Below are positions 7,725 through 16,216 of a stretch of DNA of 64,000 nt, piece after piece. The stretch spans positions 1 to 64,000 of the forward strand of contig NZ_JBHRXV010000014.1 of the NCBI RefSeq assembly GCF_042648405.1. The letters are read 5' to 3'. Source of the stretch: Sphingoaurantiacus capsulatus (GTDB lineage Bacteria; Pseudomonadota; Alphaproteobacteria; Sphingomonadales; Sphingomonadaceae). Made by a program: the position numbers and the translations under genes. Positions within the stretch are counted from its first letter, which is position 1. The number at the start of each line of letters is the position of its first letter. The notes under the pieces were generated by a model. That model was given only the letters and a program-made list of their open reading frames with translations. It did no database searches and was not told the origin of the DNA.

Positions 7725-8786
7725 TTAGGATATTTGAGGCTCTGCAAACATTCTAACTGGATTAGCGAAATCTAACCTTTTGGCGTGGTAGTCGGGATCA
7801 TAATTAATATCACGATCACGATAATAATGCCCCTTTTCGTGATCTATTGTAGACTGACTCTCCGTGAGACCACGGCGTCTAGCATCGAACACGACGAGAT
7901 ATCCACGCGTGCGAAGGCGAGGTGCCGTTGCTGAGTCGGCGTCAAGATAGTCACTTAACTGCTTTGCGCCCTCATTCGCGCGAGCATCACGATATATCGT
8001 AGTGATTTTCCCGGCGGCATCAACAGAATCACCAAGCCATTTAATCTCAATGATAGCCCGATGTGTGGTGTCAGCCCAAGTCACCTTAATATCTACAGGG
8101 TGACTCTCATCGACTATTTGCTCCGGCCTAACCTCGGCATCTGGAAAAGCATCTCGCAGGAACTGGTGCAACGAGCGCCGCATCACTTCTTCAGGCTTCG
8201 CCCGCAGGAACAGACGATTTTGTTCTGCCCAAATGCCATCCGCGTGATGCGCAAGGATGAAGCAAATCGTCTTGTTGACAACGTGGGTGGCATATCGAGC
8301 TAGTGCGGCATCCAAGCTAGAAAAGGTCGGTCTCGCAAAAATACTAGCCATTGCGGCTGGCGATGGGTTCGGGATTGTGAATATTTCACCGCCAATAAAC
8401 ATCCGCTCGACACGATTGCTATAAGCATAAACCACTGCCTCATGAGATAACTGTATCGCATCAGGCAGCAGGTTATAAATCTCAAGGCGACCGTTCGGGA
8501 GCGCATTTACAGCACAATTTCCGGCGATTTGATGCTGGATTGGTTGGCCCGCCCCAATATTGTGGATCGGAGTACCTAGCGAGGAAGTCGTATCTGCTCC
8601 GTCAGGACGTGCGACGACCATCAATGTGCCGGTATAAAGAGAGGGGTCCAGATCACGGTATATGCGGCGAAGGGCGGTCACCAGTTGGCGCAGAGCTTCA
8701 GTTCCTGATGAACCGAAATGCCTTCGTGCGTGAGGCACATACATGCTTTCGGCGATCTCACGCATAGCGTCGATGTCGATCTGCAT
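7725..8786 (-). CDS. PD-(D/E)XK-type nuclease, putative effector
   Basis: This 353-residue protein has a restriction-nuclease-like core in its C-terminal third: Asp in HPVDIKVTW (about 231) and Glu-x-Lys in AIIEIKWLG (about 244-248), followed by a helix and the strand RGYLVVFDARR. That matches the PD-(D/E)XK pattern. The N-terminal two thirds is unassigned, perhaps for sensing or contact with the ATPase. Its ATG overlaps the stop of the middle gene as TAATG, so the genes are translationally coupled. As third gene after an ABC ATPase and a middle protein it fits the effector place of ABC three-component systems. That role is inference. Confidence 0.72.
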   Translation of the reverse strand: MQIDIDAMREIAESMYVPHARRHFGSSGTEALRQLVTALRRIYRDLDPSLYTGTLMVVARPDGADTTSSLGTPIHNIGAGQPIQHQIAGNCAVNALPNGRLEIYNLLPDAIQLSHEAVVYAYSNRVERMFIGGEIFTIPNPSPAAMASIFARPTFSSLDAALARYATHVVNKTICFILAHHADGIWAEQNRLFLRAKPEEVMRRSLHQFLRDAFPDAEVRPEQIVDESHPVDIKVTWADTTHRAIIEIKWLGDSVDAAGKITTIYRDARANEGAKQLSDYLDADSATAPRLRTRGYLVVFDARRRGLTESQSTIDHEKGHYYRDRDINYDPDYHAKRLDFANPVRMFAEPQIS

Positions 8787-9397
8787 TATTTTTCAGATGC
8801 CTCAATCGCCTGTAAGCTGGGCAGCTTTGCAGAATAGGTCATCCAGACCATCGAGGGTGTCAAAAGGTCGTCCGGAACGACGCCGGCGACTTTGCGCAGG
8901 GCATGGATTTGATCGTAAAGTAGACTCTGCGCACTGTTAGAGAGCAGTGGCGGGTTGCCATCTTGAAGAGCGGCGCTCGCCGATGTTGGTTCACCATCAA
9001 TGCCGGCGGCCAAGGTCGACGCTGGTAGAAAAAGCGCGCTATCGCAAGCCGGCATCAGCCAGCGTTCGCGTGGCTTTAGCCGATCGGAAAGTAGGGGCTT
9101 CGATCGGAGAAAGGCGTCATCGCCAACTACAAATCGTCCACCGGACGAAAGGGTTGCCAGCCCGCTCGTATAGAGCCGCTCAAGCGCCCCGTTTAGGTCT
9201 GCGCTGAATGGTGCGCCGAACTCTGAGCGAATAAATTGGTAGCCCCAGATTGCTAGCGGCTTGCCATCGTAGAGGCCGAGGAGGCATGCGAGATAAGCAA
9301 TTCGCTGAATCTCGAAGCGGCTCGCGCCGCCAAGCTCGGGCCCTACACGGCGGATAATGGTCACCGCGTCGAAGAAAGCCTCAGGGCCGGTTTTCAC
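8786..9397 (-). CDS. Middle component of the ATPase-nuclease operon
   Basis: The product has 203 residues, mostly helical, with a winged-helix-like N-terminal half (SRFEIQRIAYLACLLGLY, then a strand pair LATLSSGGRFVVG). There are no catalytic motifs. It overlaps the ATPase gene by 17 bp and the nuclease gene by 1 bp, so the three are made together. Size, fold guess and place between an SMC-like ATPase and an effector match the middle components of ABC three-component systems. I could not match it to one named middle-component class. Confidence 0.6.
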   Translation of the reverse strand: MKTGPEAFFDAVTIIRRVGPELGGASRFEIQRIAYLACLLGLYDGKPLAIWGYQFIRSEFGAPFSADLNGALERLYTSGLATLSSGGRFVVGDDAFLRSKPLLSDRLKPRERWLMPACDSALFLPASTLAAGIDGEPTSASAALQDGNPPLLSNSAQSLLYDQIHALRKVAGVVPDDLLTPSMVWMTYSAKLPSLQAIEASEK

Positions 9398-11423
9398 GAG
9401 CGCCCCCCTGATTCTGCAGTGCTGCTGAGATCTCGCCGTATGCGTTCTCGAAGAGCTGGCTAGCGTTCTGCTGGACGTCCGAAAGTTCGGTCCATCCCGT
9501 CATTTGAGACAGAGCCATTCGGCTGGCGCCGCATTTGCTTGCCAAGGTCTTCAACAAGAGCGACGTGTTAATATTGGCTGTCATCAACAAATCATGTCCG
9601 CTCTCGACAAAGCGAGCAAACATGTCGCCAGCACGTTCTTCATAAGCAATATCAAGCGAACCTTCGGGCGTGTCGATGAAAAGGGGCGCTCGGTCTGTTT
9701 CGAGTGACATCTGTTGCGCAAGTGACATGCGGAGTGCGATATCGATAAAGAAGCGCTGGCTTTCTGATAATTCTTGCGGGTCCTGTCGAGCATCGCCGTC
9801 AAGTTCTATTTCTAAGCGTAATTCTGTGGGTGCAGTTTCCCGCAGTGTAACGCTCAAATCGATGCCTAAGAAGAGCTCAGCAAGCTGACGAAAACGCGGC
9901 ACAAATTCGCGCTCTGTCAGAGCGTAGCGGCTTTCCAAGCGATTTTGCAATTCCTTGTATCGACTGCGTAGTTCATCGCGGTGCCTATAATGGCCGTCAC
10001 GAACTCCGATGAATTCTGCATACGTGTCTTTCAAGCTCTCGATCGTTTTCTCAATCTTTGCATTGCCGGCGTTGCGATGTTCTCTTAGCGAATCTGCAAC
10101 TGACGAGTTTGCCTCTTCAAAAGCAGCGAGTGCAGCGCGCGCATCAATAACCGAGTTACGTTGCGCTTGGTGCTCCAGTTCAAGCCGCGTGCGGGCCCCC
10201 TCGGCTTCGTCGAGGTCGCTCTTGGCATTTGTTAGCTTATCGTCGAGTTGCTTGAGCTCAGCTTCGAGAGCGGTTGCATCGCTCGGAGGGGCGAGGTCGC
10301 TGTCACAAAGCGGGCAGATTTGCCGCTTCAGCTTCGCTTCAATATTCGCCACTACCACATGGCCCGAAGCATGACAGACAACGCACTCCTCCGCCGACAG
10401 CGAGTTGATGACAACCGGATGGCTGGCAGCATTCGAAGGACCCGACAGCATGCGATTAAAAATGTCAGAATAGGCTGCTCGATGAATGGCAAACGTGGCT
10501 GTCGACCGAGCAAACTTCAGCTCTGCCTCGTTTAGCCGCGCTTCTGCCCTTTCTGCTGCTGCCACAGCTTCGTTCAGAGCATCCTGCAGCCGACCATGGT
10601 CGCGCGCGAGCGCTTCAAAGTCTGCGTCTGGTGGCGTGCCGCCTAGCTCATCGCGGAGAACCTGGATGCGCTTACGCGTATTGTTAGCTTGATACTGCGC
10701 GTTGCGAGCTCGGCTGTCTTCCTGATCTGCTTCGCGCTTTAGCCCGTCCGCCCGCGCTGCCTCGTCCGGATCACCGCCGAAAGTAAGGAAAAGCACCTGT
10801 GACGAAGCCCGATCATCCCAAAAAAGAAGATGCCGGCTTTCATCAAATGTAAAAACAAAATGCTGTAGAAATATAAACTGATCAAAATTATTTAAACCAA
10901 CTGCGGCGGAAAGCAGACGCTTGTATTCGTCGGCGCGCTGGTAGGAAGCTAAATCGCTTCCATCGAATACAACTTCGTTGCCTTTCGTAACGTGAAGCCG
11001 AGTTACGTTTTGGTTAGAAAAGAGGCCGCGGGTTATTGAAAATCGCTGATCGTTGACATCGAACTCAAGCGTGACTGACGCTAGATCACGATCCTTCTCG
11101 CCGATCCGACCGTCGAAGTAATGTTGCGTGAAGCGATGCGCATCGCCGACGTAGCGATCCGCAGACAAGAACTTACGAGCTGGATCCGGCACATATCCCG
11201 TAAGGCCATAGTTGACTGTGGAGAGAAATGTCGACTTTCCGATGCCGTTCGCCCCAGCGAGGCAATGAACACCAGGTTGCAGGTCCAGTGAGATATTTGG
11301 CTGCAAGCGATAAAGTGTGAAGTTTGAGAGCGTAACGCGCCTGACTCGAGGAAAAGCAAAGCGTGTTACGGCCAACGCTTTATCCGGTTGACCATCCGTT
11401 GCCGTCGGCACCCTTGCCCCCAT
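9381..11423 (-). CDS. SMC/Rad50-like ABC ATPase
   Basis: This 680-residue AAA-type ABC ATPase has Walker A GANGIGKST at about residues 58-66, an ABC signature-like LSESQRFFIDIALRMS and Walker B PLFIDTPEGSLD near the C terminus. Between them lies a coiled coil of about 300 residues, broken in the middle by CVVC and, 25 residues later, CPLC, a Rad50-like zinc-binding tip. This is the layout of DNA-end or DNA-structure sensors. It is the first gene of a three-gene overlapping operon with a middle protein and a nuclease. It probably acts as the sensor and motor that licenses the nuclease; that role is inferred from family and context. Confidence 0.85.
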   Translation of the reverse strand: MGARVPTATDGQPDKALAVTRFAFPRVRRVTLSNFTLYRLQPNISLDLQPGVHCLAGANGIGKSTFLSTVNYGLTGYVPDPARKFLSADRYVGDAHRFTQHYFDGRIGEKDRDLASVTLEFDVNDQRFSITRGLFSNQNVTRLHVTKGNEVVFDGSDLASYQRADEYKRLLSAAVGLNNFDQFIFLQHFVFTFDESRHLLFWDDRASSQVLFLTFGGDPDEAARADGLKREADQEDSRARNAQYQANNTRKRIQVLRDELGGTPPDADFEALARDHGRLQDALNEAVAAAERAEARLNEAELKFARSTATFAIHRAAYSDIFNRMLSGPSNAASHPVVINSLSAEECVVCHASGHVVVANIEAKLKRQICPLCDSDLAPPSDATALEAELKQLDDKLTNAKSDLDEAEGARTRLELEHQAQRNSVIDARAALAAFEEANSSVADSLREHRNAGNAKIEKTIESLKDTYAEFIGVRDGHYRHRDELRSRYKELQNRLESRYALTEREFVPRFRQLAELFLGIDLSVTLRETAPTELRLEIELDGDARQDPQELSESQRFFIDIALRMSLAQQMSLETDRAPLFIDTPEGSLDIAYEERAGDMFARFVESGHDLLMTANINTSLLLKTLASKCGASRMALSQMTGWTELSDVQQNASQLFENAYGEISAALQNQGGARENRP

Positions 11424-11640
11424 CTTGCCACAGCTCAGTTAGCAATCGTCAGTTTGTTGGAAGTTTGCAAGCATCCCAACTGCTAATTCCGCCTAACATG
11501 ATCAGGCGAGGGCTCCAATGACGCTCGTTACGGTAGTGAAAGCGATGAGCTATCGTCGCTTCACGCCTAATTTAGCAAAAAATGGTATATGAACCTTAGG
11601 CGATCAAAGGCGGCAACCGTCAACGTCTGACCCAATTACA
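11424..11640. promoter_or_regulatory. Promoter region of the ATPase operon, right end of element 1
   Basis: No gene is seen. At 11536-11564 an imperfect inverted repeat (GTGAAAGCGAT and ATCGTCGCTTCAC arms) lies about 110 bp upstream of the ATPase start, and CGCCT/AGGCG arms lie nearer the gene. The region should contain the operon promoter and possible regulator sites. Confidence 0.35.
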
Positions 11641-11740
11641 ACCCACGCCAAAGGCACATTGCCTAGGACGTTTTGAGTTTGCCTGCTGGAAGGGGTGGTG
11701 CCGCTTGCGTGACTCGAACACGCGACCCCATCATTACGAA
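11641..11740 (-). repeat. Central attachment site (att2) with conserved right end of element 1
   Basis: Positions 11696-11740 are identical to the last 45 nt of the intact tRNA-Thr gene (23376-23420). The 55 bp to the left (11641-11695) match 23321-23375 at 49 of 55 positions and so are the shared right-end sequence of both elements. To the right, only GGC is shared with att1. This is the junction between the tandem elements. Confidence 0.92.
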
Positions 11741-11951
11741 GGCAGCTCTAACCCGACCTGAGAACCAGCACGTTCAACGACTTAGCGTCTATTTCTGGCC
11801 CTTTTCGGAGCCTGCCCAACAACTTCCCAAACGCATCGGAAACGCTGTCAGGTGCGTATCCTACGCAAAGCGCGTTAGCGTGGGAAGTCGGCGAAACGCG
11901 ACCTCCACCAGACCCACAGAAAACATACGCAAAGTCGGTGATGCGCGCCTG

Positions 11952-11979
11952 CCCCGCCCGCGTCGGCATACGGGCGGGG
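11952..11979 (-). terminator. Hairpin after integrase 2
   Basis: Arms CCCCGCCCG (11952-11960) and CGGGCGGGG (11971-11979) form a strong 9-bp stem 10 bp beyond the integrase stop. There is no T-run on the minus strand. The place matches the hairpin after integrase 1. Confidence 0.5.
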
Positions 11980-11989
11980 AGCTTTGTTG

Positions 11990-13156
11990 CTACAGCCAGT
12001 CGACCGCCTGCTGCGCGGCGCCCGCCTCGACCGCGGCCATCAGCCGGTGATCGGCGACATGACTGTACCTCGCCGTCGAGGTGTGGCTGGCGTGGCCAAG
12101 GATCTTGCCGACGGCGTAGAGGTCGATGCCGGCGTTGATCATGAAGGACGCCGCCGAGTGGCGCAGGTCGTGGATGTGAACGTCATCCAGCCTCGCCTCG
12201 GCACGCGCAGTCTGCCACGCATGCTTGATGGTGGTGACCGGCTTTCCCGTCGCCGGGTTCTCGAACAGGTACACATTGCCGTTTGCCCGCGGCACTCGAT
12301 CGAGAAGGTCCAGCGCCGCCCTCGACAGCGGCACGTAGCGCGACTTGCCCGTCTTCGACATCGGGATGAACCAAAGCCGCCGTTCCAGGTCGACATCGGC
12401 CCATCTGGCGCCGAGCAGCTCGGATACGCGTGCGCCGGTCAGCAGAAGGAGGCCGACGATATACTTGAGCTGCGGATTGACCGACTTCGCCGCCGCCGCG
12501 TGCAGCCGCTTGGCTTCCTCGGCCGACAGAAAGCGGGTGCGGGCATTGTTGATGCGCGGCCGCGGGACACCGCGCACCGGATTGCGCTCGGCGCCCGGCA
12601 CCTGCCACTGCAGCGCCAGCTCGAAAGAGCGGTGGAAGAGGACCCTGATCTTCTCCACCGTGGCCGGCGCCAACCCTTCCTCGCGCTTCGCCGCCAGCCA
12701 CTTCGCCACGTCGGTCTGATGGATTTCGCTGATGATGGCTTTGTCCCAGCGCGGCCGGATGTGCCGGCGCATGATCATCTCCGTCGTGCTGTAGCTGCGC
12801 TGGTAGGTCTTCGCGTGGTCGAGGTGCATCTGCGCGAGTTCGCCATAGGTCGGGACCGACTTGGTCACCGCCTTCTCGGCGCAGGGGTCGCCGCCGAGTA
12901 CGACCTCGGAGCGAAGGCGTTGCGCGGTCTTGCGCACTTGCTCGAACTTCAGGTCGCCGTGGCGGCCGATCTTGTACTGGCGCTGCCGGCCGTAGCGATC
13001 CTGATAACGCAAATACCAAGTCTTGCCGCCCGACTGGCGGACTTCGAGGACGAGGCCGGAGCAGCTTTCGCCCGTGTCGAAGTAGTCCGTTTTGCCGCGG
13101 CCGGGGAGGCACTCGGCGACCGCCGCAAACGCGTGGTCGAGCTTCACTCTAGGCAT
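11990..13156 (-). CDS. int: Tyrosine-type site-specific integrase
   Basis: This 388-residue integrase is homologous end to end with the one at 652-1815. Catalytic signatures are GARVSELLG, HIHDLRHSAASF, LGHASH and the nucleophile Tyr in STARYSHVADH. An in-frame upstream GTG/ATG extension exists, but the ATG at 13156 starts MPRVKLD, matches MPKIKLD of the paralogue and has GGAG upstream. It should act at the same tRNA-Thr 3' end. The GC content is higher than that of integrase 1, suggesting a different recent host. Confidence 0.95.
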   Translation of the reverse strand: MPRVKLDHAFAAVAECLPGRGKTDYFDTGESCSGLVLEVRQSGGKTWYLRYQDRYGRQRQYKIGRHGDLKFEQVRKTAQRLRSEVVLGGDPCAEKAVTKSVPTYGELAQMHLDHAKTYQRSYSTTEMIMRRHIRPRWDKAIISEIHQTDVAKWLAAKREEGLAPATVEKIRVLFHRSFELALQWQVPGAERNPVRGVPRPRINNARTRFLSAEEAKRLHAAAAKSVNPQLKYIVGLLLLTGARVSELLGARWADVDLERRLWFIPMSKTGKSRYVPLSRAALDLLDRVPRANGNVYLFENPATGKPVTTIKHAWQTARAEARLDDVHIHDLRHSAASFMINAGIDLYAVGKILGHASHTSTARYSHVADHRLMAAVEAGAAQQAVDWL

Positions 13157-13619
13157 GGTGGTTCTCCAGATGGCGCAAGCGCCCACGCCGCCGGAAAGCG
13201 GGTGACGCAGCGAAAGTTGGGGAAGGCGCCGGGCAGAGCCGGCGGTCAGGTGGCGAGCGCGTCCGGCTTCACTGCGGGCGCTATCGTCAGGTCGAGTAGG
13301 TTAGGTGTGCGAAGGTATGGCGCGATGCCGGGTGCGCGGTCCTAAGGAAGGCATAGGGTGGGGCGACGCCAAAAAACTGCGTCGCCCTTGCCCTTCTTCG
13401 AGTTAGCGTCCTTCGAGCCTCAGGTGCCCGACGGCGCCGAAGCCGAGGCGGGGGGTGGGTGGAGACGCCGCCGAAACTGCCGAACCGGGGGCGTCGACAC
13501 CCCCTCTCGGATTTCAAAAGGTCCCCACCCCACCCCCTTCGTGAGTTGGGCGCCCTTTCTAGCGGACGGTGATGATCGCCACCGTCACGCCCGAACGAGC
13601 ATTGTGCATCCGCAGAAGG
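13157..13619. other. GC-rich intergenic region upstream of integrase 2
   Basis: I find no convincing gene in these 463 bp. There are G-tracts at about 13449-13462 and C-tracts at about 13523-13540, able to form unusual structures. The corresponding gap in element 1 also holds a G-tract but no obvious shared sequence. It should contain the integrase promoter and could hold an origin. Confidence 0.35.
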
Positions 13620-14909
13620 CTAGCTTGACCGCTTGCCTCCGCGGATCAGCGGAACACGATATTTCGCAATGCCGTGGACAGTGGTGGCCGTGATGCCCAG
13701 TTCCCGGAGCAGACTGCCACACTCCCGCGCCATCGCGTTGGTTGGATTCCTGAAGTCCGCGGCTTCAAGTACCTCGGTCGCGGACATCTGCTTGTTCTCT
13801 GGGCGACCGAGGAGGCTGAGATCGAGCAACCCCATCACCTTGTCCTTTACCGCACTGGTGCTGCGATGGTCGCGGTTGTGTTTGGCGAGCATCGCTTCCT
13901 CCTCGTCGGTAAGCCACCACTGCTCGCCGGCCTGAAGCAGGACGTAGAGCTCAGCGAACACCTGCTGCATGTCGATGCCGTGATTGTAGTCCAGGCCAAT
14001 GACGGGGATGACCCAGAACCGGCTATTGCCGGTAGGATCGACAAGGAATTCCAGGTCGTTGACGGTCGCCATGAAGACGGTGCGGCGCGGGTATTTCGAC
14101 TCCTTCCTGTCATAGGGACGGCGGACCTTGTCGAAGTCGGCAGTGATGAACCCTTTGAGCCGCGCGACATCCTTGCGAAGCGAGCTTTCGAGCTCACCGA
14201 GCTCGACCAGCCAATGTCCGATCGCCGACAAGATGCTGTCTTTGTCGCCGCCGTCGAGATGATGGTCGACCTTGATGACGCTGTTCCCCAGCACCTCGTT
14301 GTCGATCAACGCTCGCAGCCATCTGGTCTTGCCGATGCCCTGCGGGCCCTGAAAAGTCAGAACGCCGCGCGACCGGAACCCGCTGCGCATCGTCGCCGCA
14401 GCGACGGTGCTGAGCAGCCACCTGAACAGCAGCGCATCCCTGAAGGCAGGCGGAAAGTCCTCCTTCAGCTTAACGGTCGCATAGAGGTCGGGCAGGCGAC
14501 TGACGCCGTCCCACGGCTTCGACGTGATATAGTCCTCGACGGGGTTGAGGAGGTTGAGGTCCCCGATGGCATAGAGGTAGTCGGGTACGTCACTCGTCCG
14601 CATGCCGTTCAGCCGGCACAAGCTGATCACGCGGCTAAGTGTGGAGTTCTCGAAGTTGTCGACCGTGCCGACATGGCCCGGAATCGAAATTGCCAGTTCT
14701 TTCGAGATAACGTTGTACCGGACGCTGATGCCGTACTGGCGTAGCAGGTACTGAAGGTTCTCGATCGTCGCCGGGACTTGACGCGAGCCCACTTCCGGCT
14801 TGTGCGGGAAACGAGCGGGATCAATCTTTTCCCACCTCTCCCGCACGCGGTCAGCATCGTTGCACGCCGGCTGGCGGGTTGGGTTGTTCGCGTCAGACGG
14901 CAGCGACAC
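13620..14909 (-). CDS. VapE-type primase/helicase (P-loop ATPase)
   Basis: This 429-residue VapE-family ATPase is homologous to 2115-3410. Walker A is GPQGIGKTRW, a Walker B-like HWLVELGELE follows, then YPRRTVFMATVND and DPTGNSRFW. The start chosen is a GTG at 14909. It has no clear Shine-Dalgarno sequence, but it lies inside a 20-codon frame that begins at an ATG 42 nt upstream with a good AAAGG, so translation may be coupled. The likely role is replication of the excised element. The pair of integrase and VapE in both elements defines the backbone. Confidence 0.88.
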   Translation of the reverse strand: MSLPSDANNPTRQPACNDADRVRERWEKIDPARFPHKPEVGSRQVPATIENLQYLLRQYGISVRYNVISKELAISIPGHVGTVDNFENSTLSRVISLCRLNGMRTSDVPDYLYAIGDLNLLNPVEDYITSKPWDGVSRLPDLYATVKLKEDFPPAFRDALLFRWLLSTVAAATMRSGFRSRGVLTFQGPQGIGKTRWLRALIDNEVLGNSVIKVDHHLDGGDKDSILSAIGHWLVELGELESSLRKDVARLKGFITADFDKVRRPYDRKESKYPRRTVFMATVNDLEFLVDPTGNSRFWVIPVIGLDYNHGIDMQQVFAELYVLLQAGEQWWLTDEEEAMLAKHNRDHRSTSAVKDKVMGLLDLSLLGRPENKQMSATEVLEAADFRNPTNAMARECGSLLRELGITATTVHGIAKYRVPLIRGGKRSS

Positions 14910-14953
14910 TTGCGCCCCCGATCGTCATGCGGACGAACCCGTTAAGTATATTC
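14888..14953 (-). CDS. Possible leader peptide overlapping VapE 2
   Basis: A 20-codon frame (MNILNGFVRMTIGGASVAAV) starts at the ATG at 14951-14953 with AAAGG upstream. It ends inside the first codons of the GTG-started VapE gene in another frame. It may feed ribosomes to the weak GTG start. The small size makes this uncertain. Confidence 0.3.
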
Positions 14954-14970
14954 ATGTCAGTCGCCTTTCT

Positions 14971-14989
14971 TTAACCCTTAAAGGGTTAA
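14971..14989. promoter_or_regulatory. Perfect palindrome upstream of VapE 2
   Basis: TTAACCCTT and AAGGGTTAA are perfect 9-bp arms about a single central A. The palindrome lies about 60 bp upstream of the VapE start and just before the leader frame. It has the size and symmetry of a dimeric repressor operator. Which protein binds is unknown. Confidence 0.6.
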
Positions 14990-15041
14990 TCCAACGGGTT
15001 CAGAAAATGACGACTTATCAATAGGTTGGTCGCAAGGCAGT

Positions 15042-15410
15042 TTACGAGAAAAAGTGGGCGAAAGTGGCGGGAAACCACATCACCCAGCCAAAGCCATCGT
15101 CGCTCAGGACGAAGACGATTTCGAACCAATCGCCGTGCTGCTCGGCGACCTCCCACGACGGCGTCCATCCCGGTTCGCCGTACCGGCTGCCATCGACGAA
15201 GTTGACCAACGGCGAGAAGCCGAGCTCAGCCCTCACCGCCTCGACGGTGTCGCCGGGCTCGACGACGAGGAAGTGTACCAGCTCGCCGATATCCTCGGCG
15301 CCGTAGCCTTGCAGCTGGTCAACGCGGCGCGCGATCAGCGCCCGCAGCTCGGGGTCGATGTCGGATGAGAGCGCGCGCGAGACCGCGGCGCCGTTGCGCA
15401 GTGAAAGCAT
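15042..15410 (-). CDS. Element-backbone small protein, family copy C, shortened
   Basis: This 122-residue homologue of copies A, B and D shares ELVHFLVVEPGDT, ELGFSPLVNFVDGSRYG, WTPSWE, WFEIVFVLSDDGFG. The start ATG at 15410 has AGGAG 7 nt upstream. The end differs: instead of the acidic stretch and LCREY it stops after WVMWFPATFAHFFS, so the last 20 or so residues have been lost or replaced. The copy may therefore be decaying or altered in function. Confidence 0.72.
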   Translation of the reverse strand: MLSLRNGAAVSRALSSDIDPELRALIARRVDQLQGYGAEDIGELVHFLVVEPGDTVEAVRAELGFSPLVNFVDGSRYGEPGWTPSWEVAEQHGDWFEIVFVLSDDGFGWVMWFPATFAHFFS

Positions 15411-15433
15411 GAGCCTTCTCCTTCGGACAAAAG

Positions 15434-15467
15434 AAAAGGCGCTCAAGGGTGTCATCCCTTGAGCGCC
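15434..15467 (-). terminator. Terminator-like hairpin in leader of copy C
   Basis: Perfect 12-bp arms (15438-15449 and 15456-15467) are followed on the minus strand by a TTTTCTTTTGTCC run, then AGGAG of the gene at 15410. It is the strongest of the four family leader hairpins. Confidence 0.75.
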
Positions 15468-15506
15468 TGGAGGGCCGCGAGTTGCGGCCGGGCTAGCTGG
15501 TGTCGG

Positions 15507-16154
15507 TCAGGTGGCGTGCTTGCCGAAGCGCGCCTGGACCCTGATGTCGGCGTGGCCGGCGACGCGCAGCGGGATCTCGAAGTAGTCCTGCACCGCCTTC
15601 AGAGCCTGCCGCTCGGCGAGCGCCACGATCGTCGGGTTCTGCGCCGAGCGTACCACGGCCTTGCGCGCCGCGGCGTAGTTGAGCTTGCGCAGTTCCTCGA
15701 CGTGGTCCTCGTCGAAGGTGAGCAGCCCGCCGTTGGTGGCGCGGGCCTTCTCGGGCAGGAACGCGACGTTGCCGAGCACGAGCCGCGGCAGCTCGATGAC
15801 GACGACCTTGGTGTCCCGGTTGTAGGCCACGTCGTCCGCGCCGACATTCGCGAGGTCGACGTGGTAGGCGACGCTCGCCGGCACGATCAGCTCCTGGCTG
15901 CCGCTGATGAGGCCCGCCAGCCGCGAGCGGGTGACGCGCACGCTGGGCTCGGCGGCGTACTCGTACACCTGCAGCCGGTTCTGATCCCGCAGGCTCGCCA
16001 GCGTGACGGTGATCACCTCGCTGGCGTCCACGCTGAACAGGCCGCCCTGACGGACGACGCGGTCGATGTCGGGCGGCGGCGCGGTGACCCTGCCGGCCGT
16101 GAACGACGCTGCGGCCACCACGGCGGCGCCGATGGCGATGTCCTTTGTCTTCAT
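15507..16154 (-). CDS. DUF4230-type envelope protein
   Basis: This 215-residue protein has an uncleaved-looking N-terminal hydrophobic stretch (MKTKDIAIGAAVVAAASFTAG) and a long alpha/beta region. The LIVPASVAYHVDLANVGADDVAYN segment, followed by VVVIELPRLVLGNVAF, matches the DUF4230 family as I remember it. A C-terminal helix-rich part follows. These are membrane-anchored extracytoplasmic proteins of unknown role. It sits between copies C and D of the small family. GGGG is found 6 nt upstream of the ATG at 16154. Confidence 0.7.
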   Translation of the reverse strand: MKTKDIAIGAAVVAAASFTAGRVTAPPPDIDRVVRQGGLFSVDASEVITVTLASLRDQNRLQVYEYAAEPSVRVTRSRLAGLISGSQELIVPASVAYHVDLANVGADDVAYNRDTKVVVIELPRLVLGNVAFLPEKARATNGGLLTFDEDHVEELRKLNYAAARKAVVRSAQNPTIVALAERQALKAVQDYFEIPLRVAGHADIRVQARFGKHAT

Positions 16155-16216
16155 GTTGTTCCCCTTGGGTTGGGCCTCCGAGGGCCGTTTCAAATAAGAT
16201 GCCGCTTTTCCCGCGC

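Larger units (their letters stand above)
372..11695. mobile_element. Integrative element 1 (satellite-like), tandem copy A
   Basis: The element is bounded by tRNA-Thr 3'-end fragments at 372-416 and 11696-11740. Inside are a tyrosine integrase whose 3' end faces the left site, a VapE-type primase/helicase, small backbone genes, a 248-bp conserved junction, and a cargo of one methyltransferase plus an ATPase, middle-protein and nuclease operon. The size (11.3 kb), the integrase and VapE pair, and the absence of structural, relaxase or secretion genes fit a phage satellite or small genomic island. The satellite label is inference. Backbone order matches element 2, so the two share a common ancestor. 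Confidence 0.85.

Noticed and set aside
6381..11423. Classic type I, BREX or DISARM system
   Set aside because: No HsdR/HsdS, PglZ, BrxL or DrmABC-like protein; the operon is an SMC-like ATPase, small middle protein and PD-(D/E)XK protein.
11984..13345. 453-codon plus-strand frame
   Set aside because: Antisense of integrase 2; composition is typical of a GC-rich shadow frame and it matches no family.
13674..14744. 356-codon plus-strand frame
   Set aside because: Antisense of the VapE gene, which has clear Walker motifs on the minus strand.
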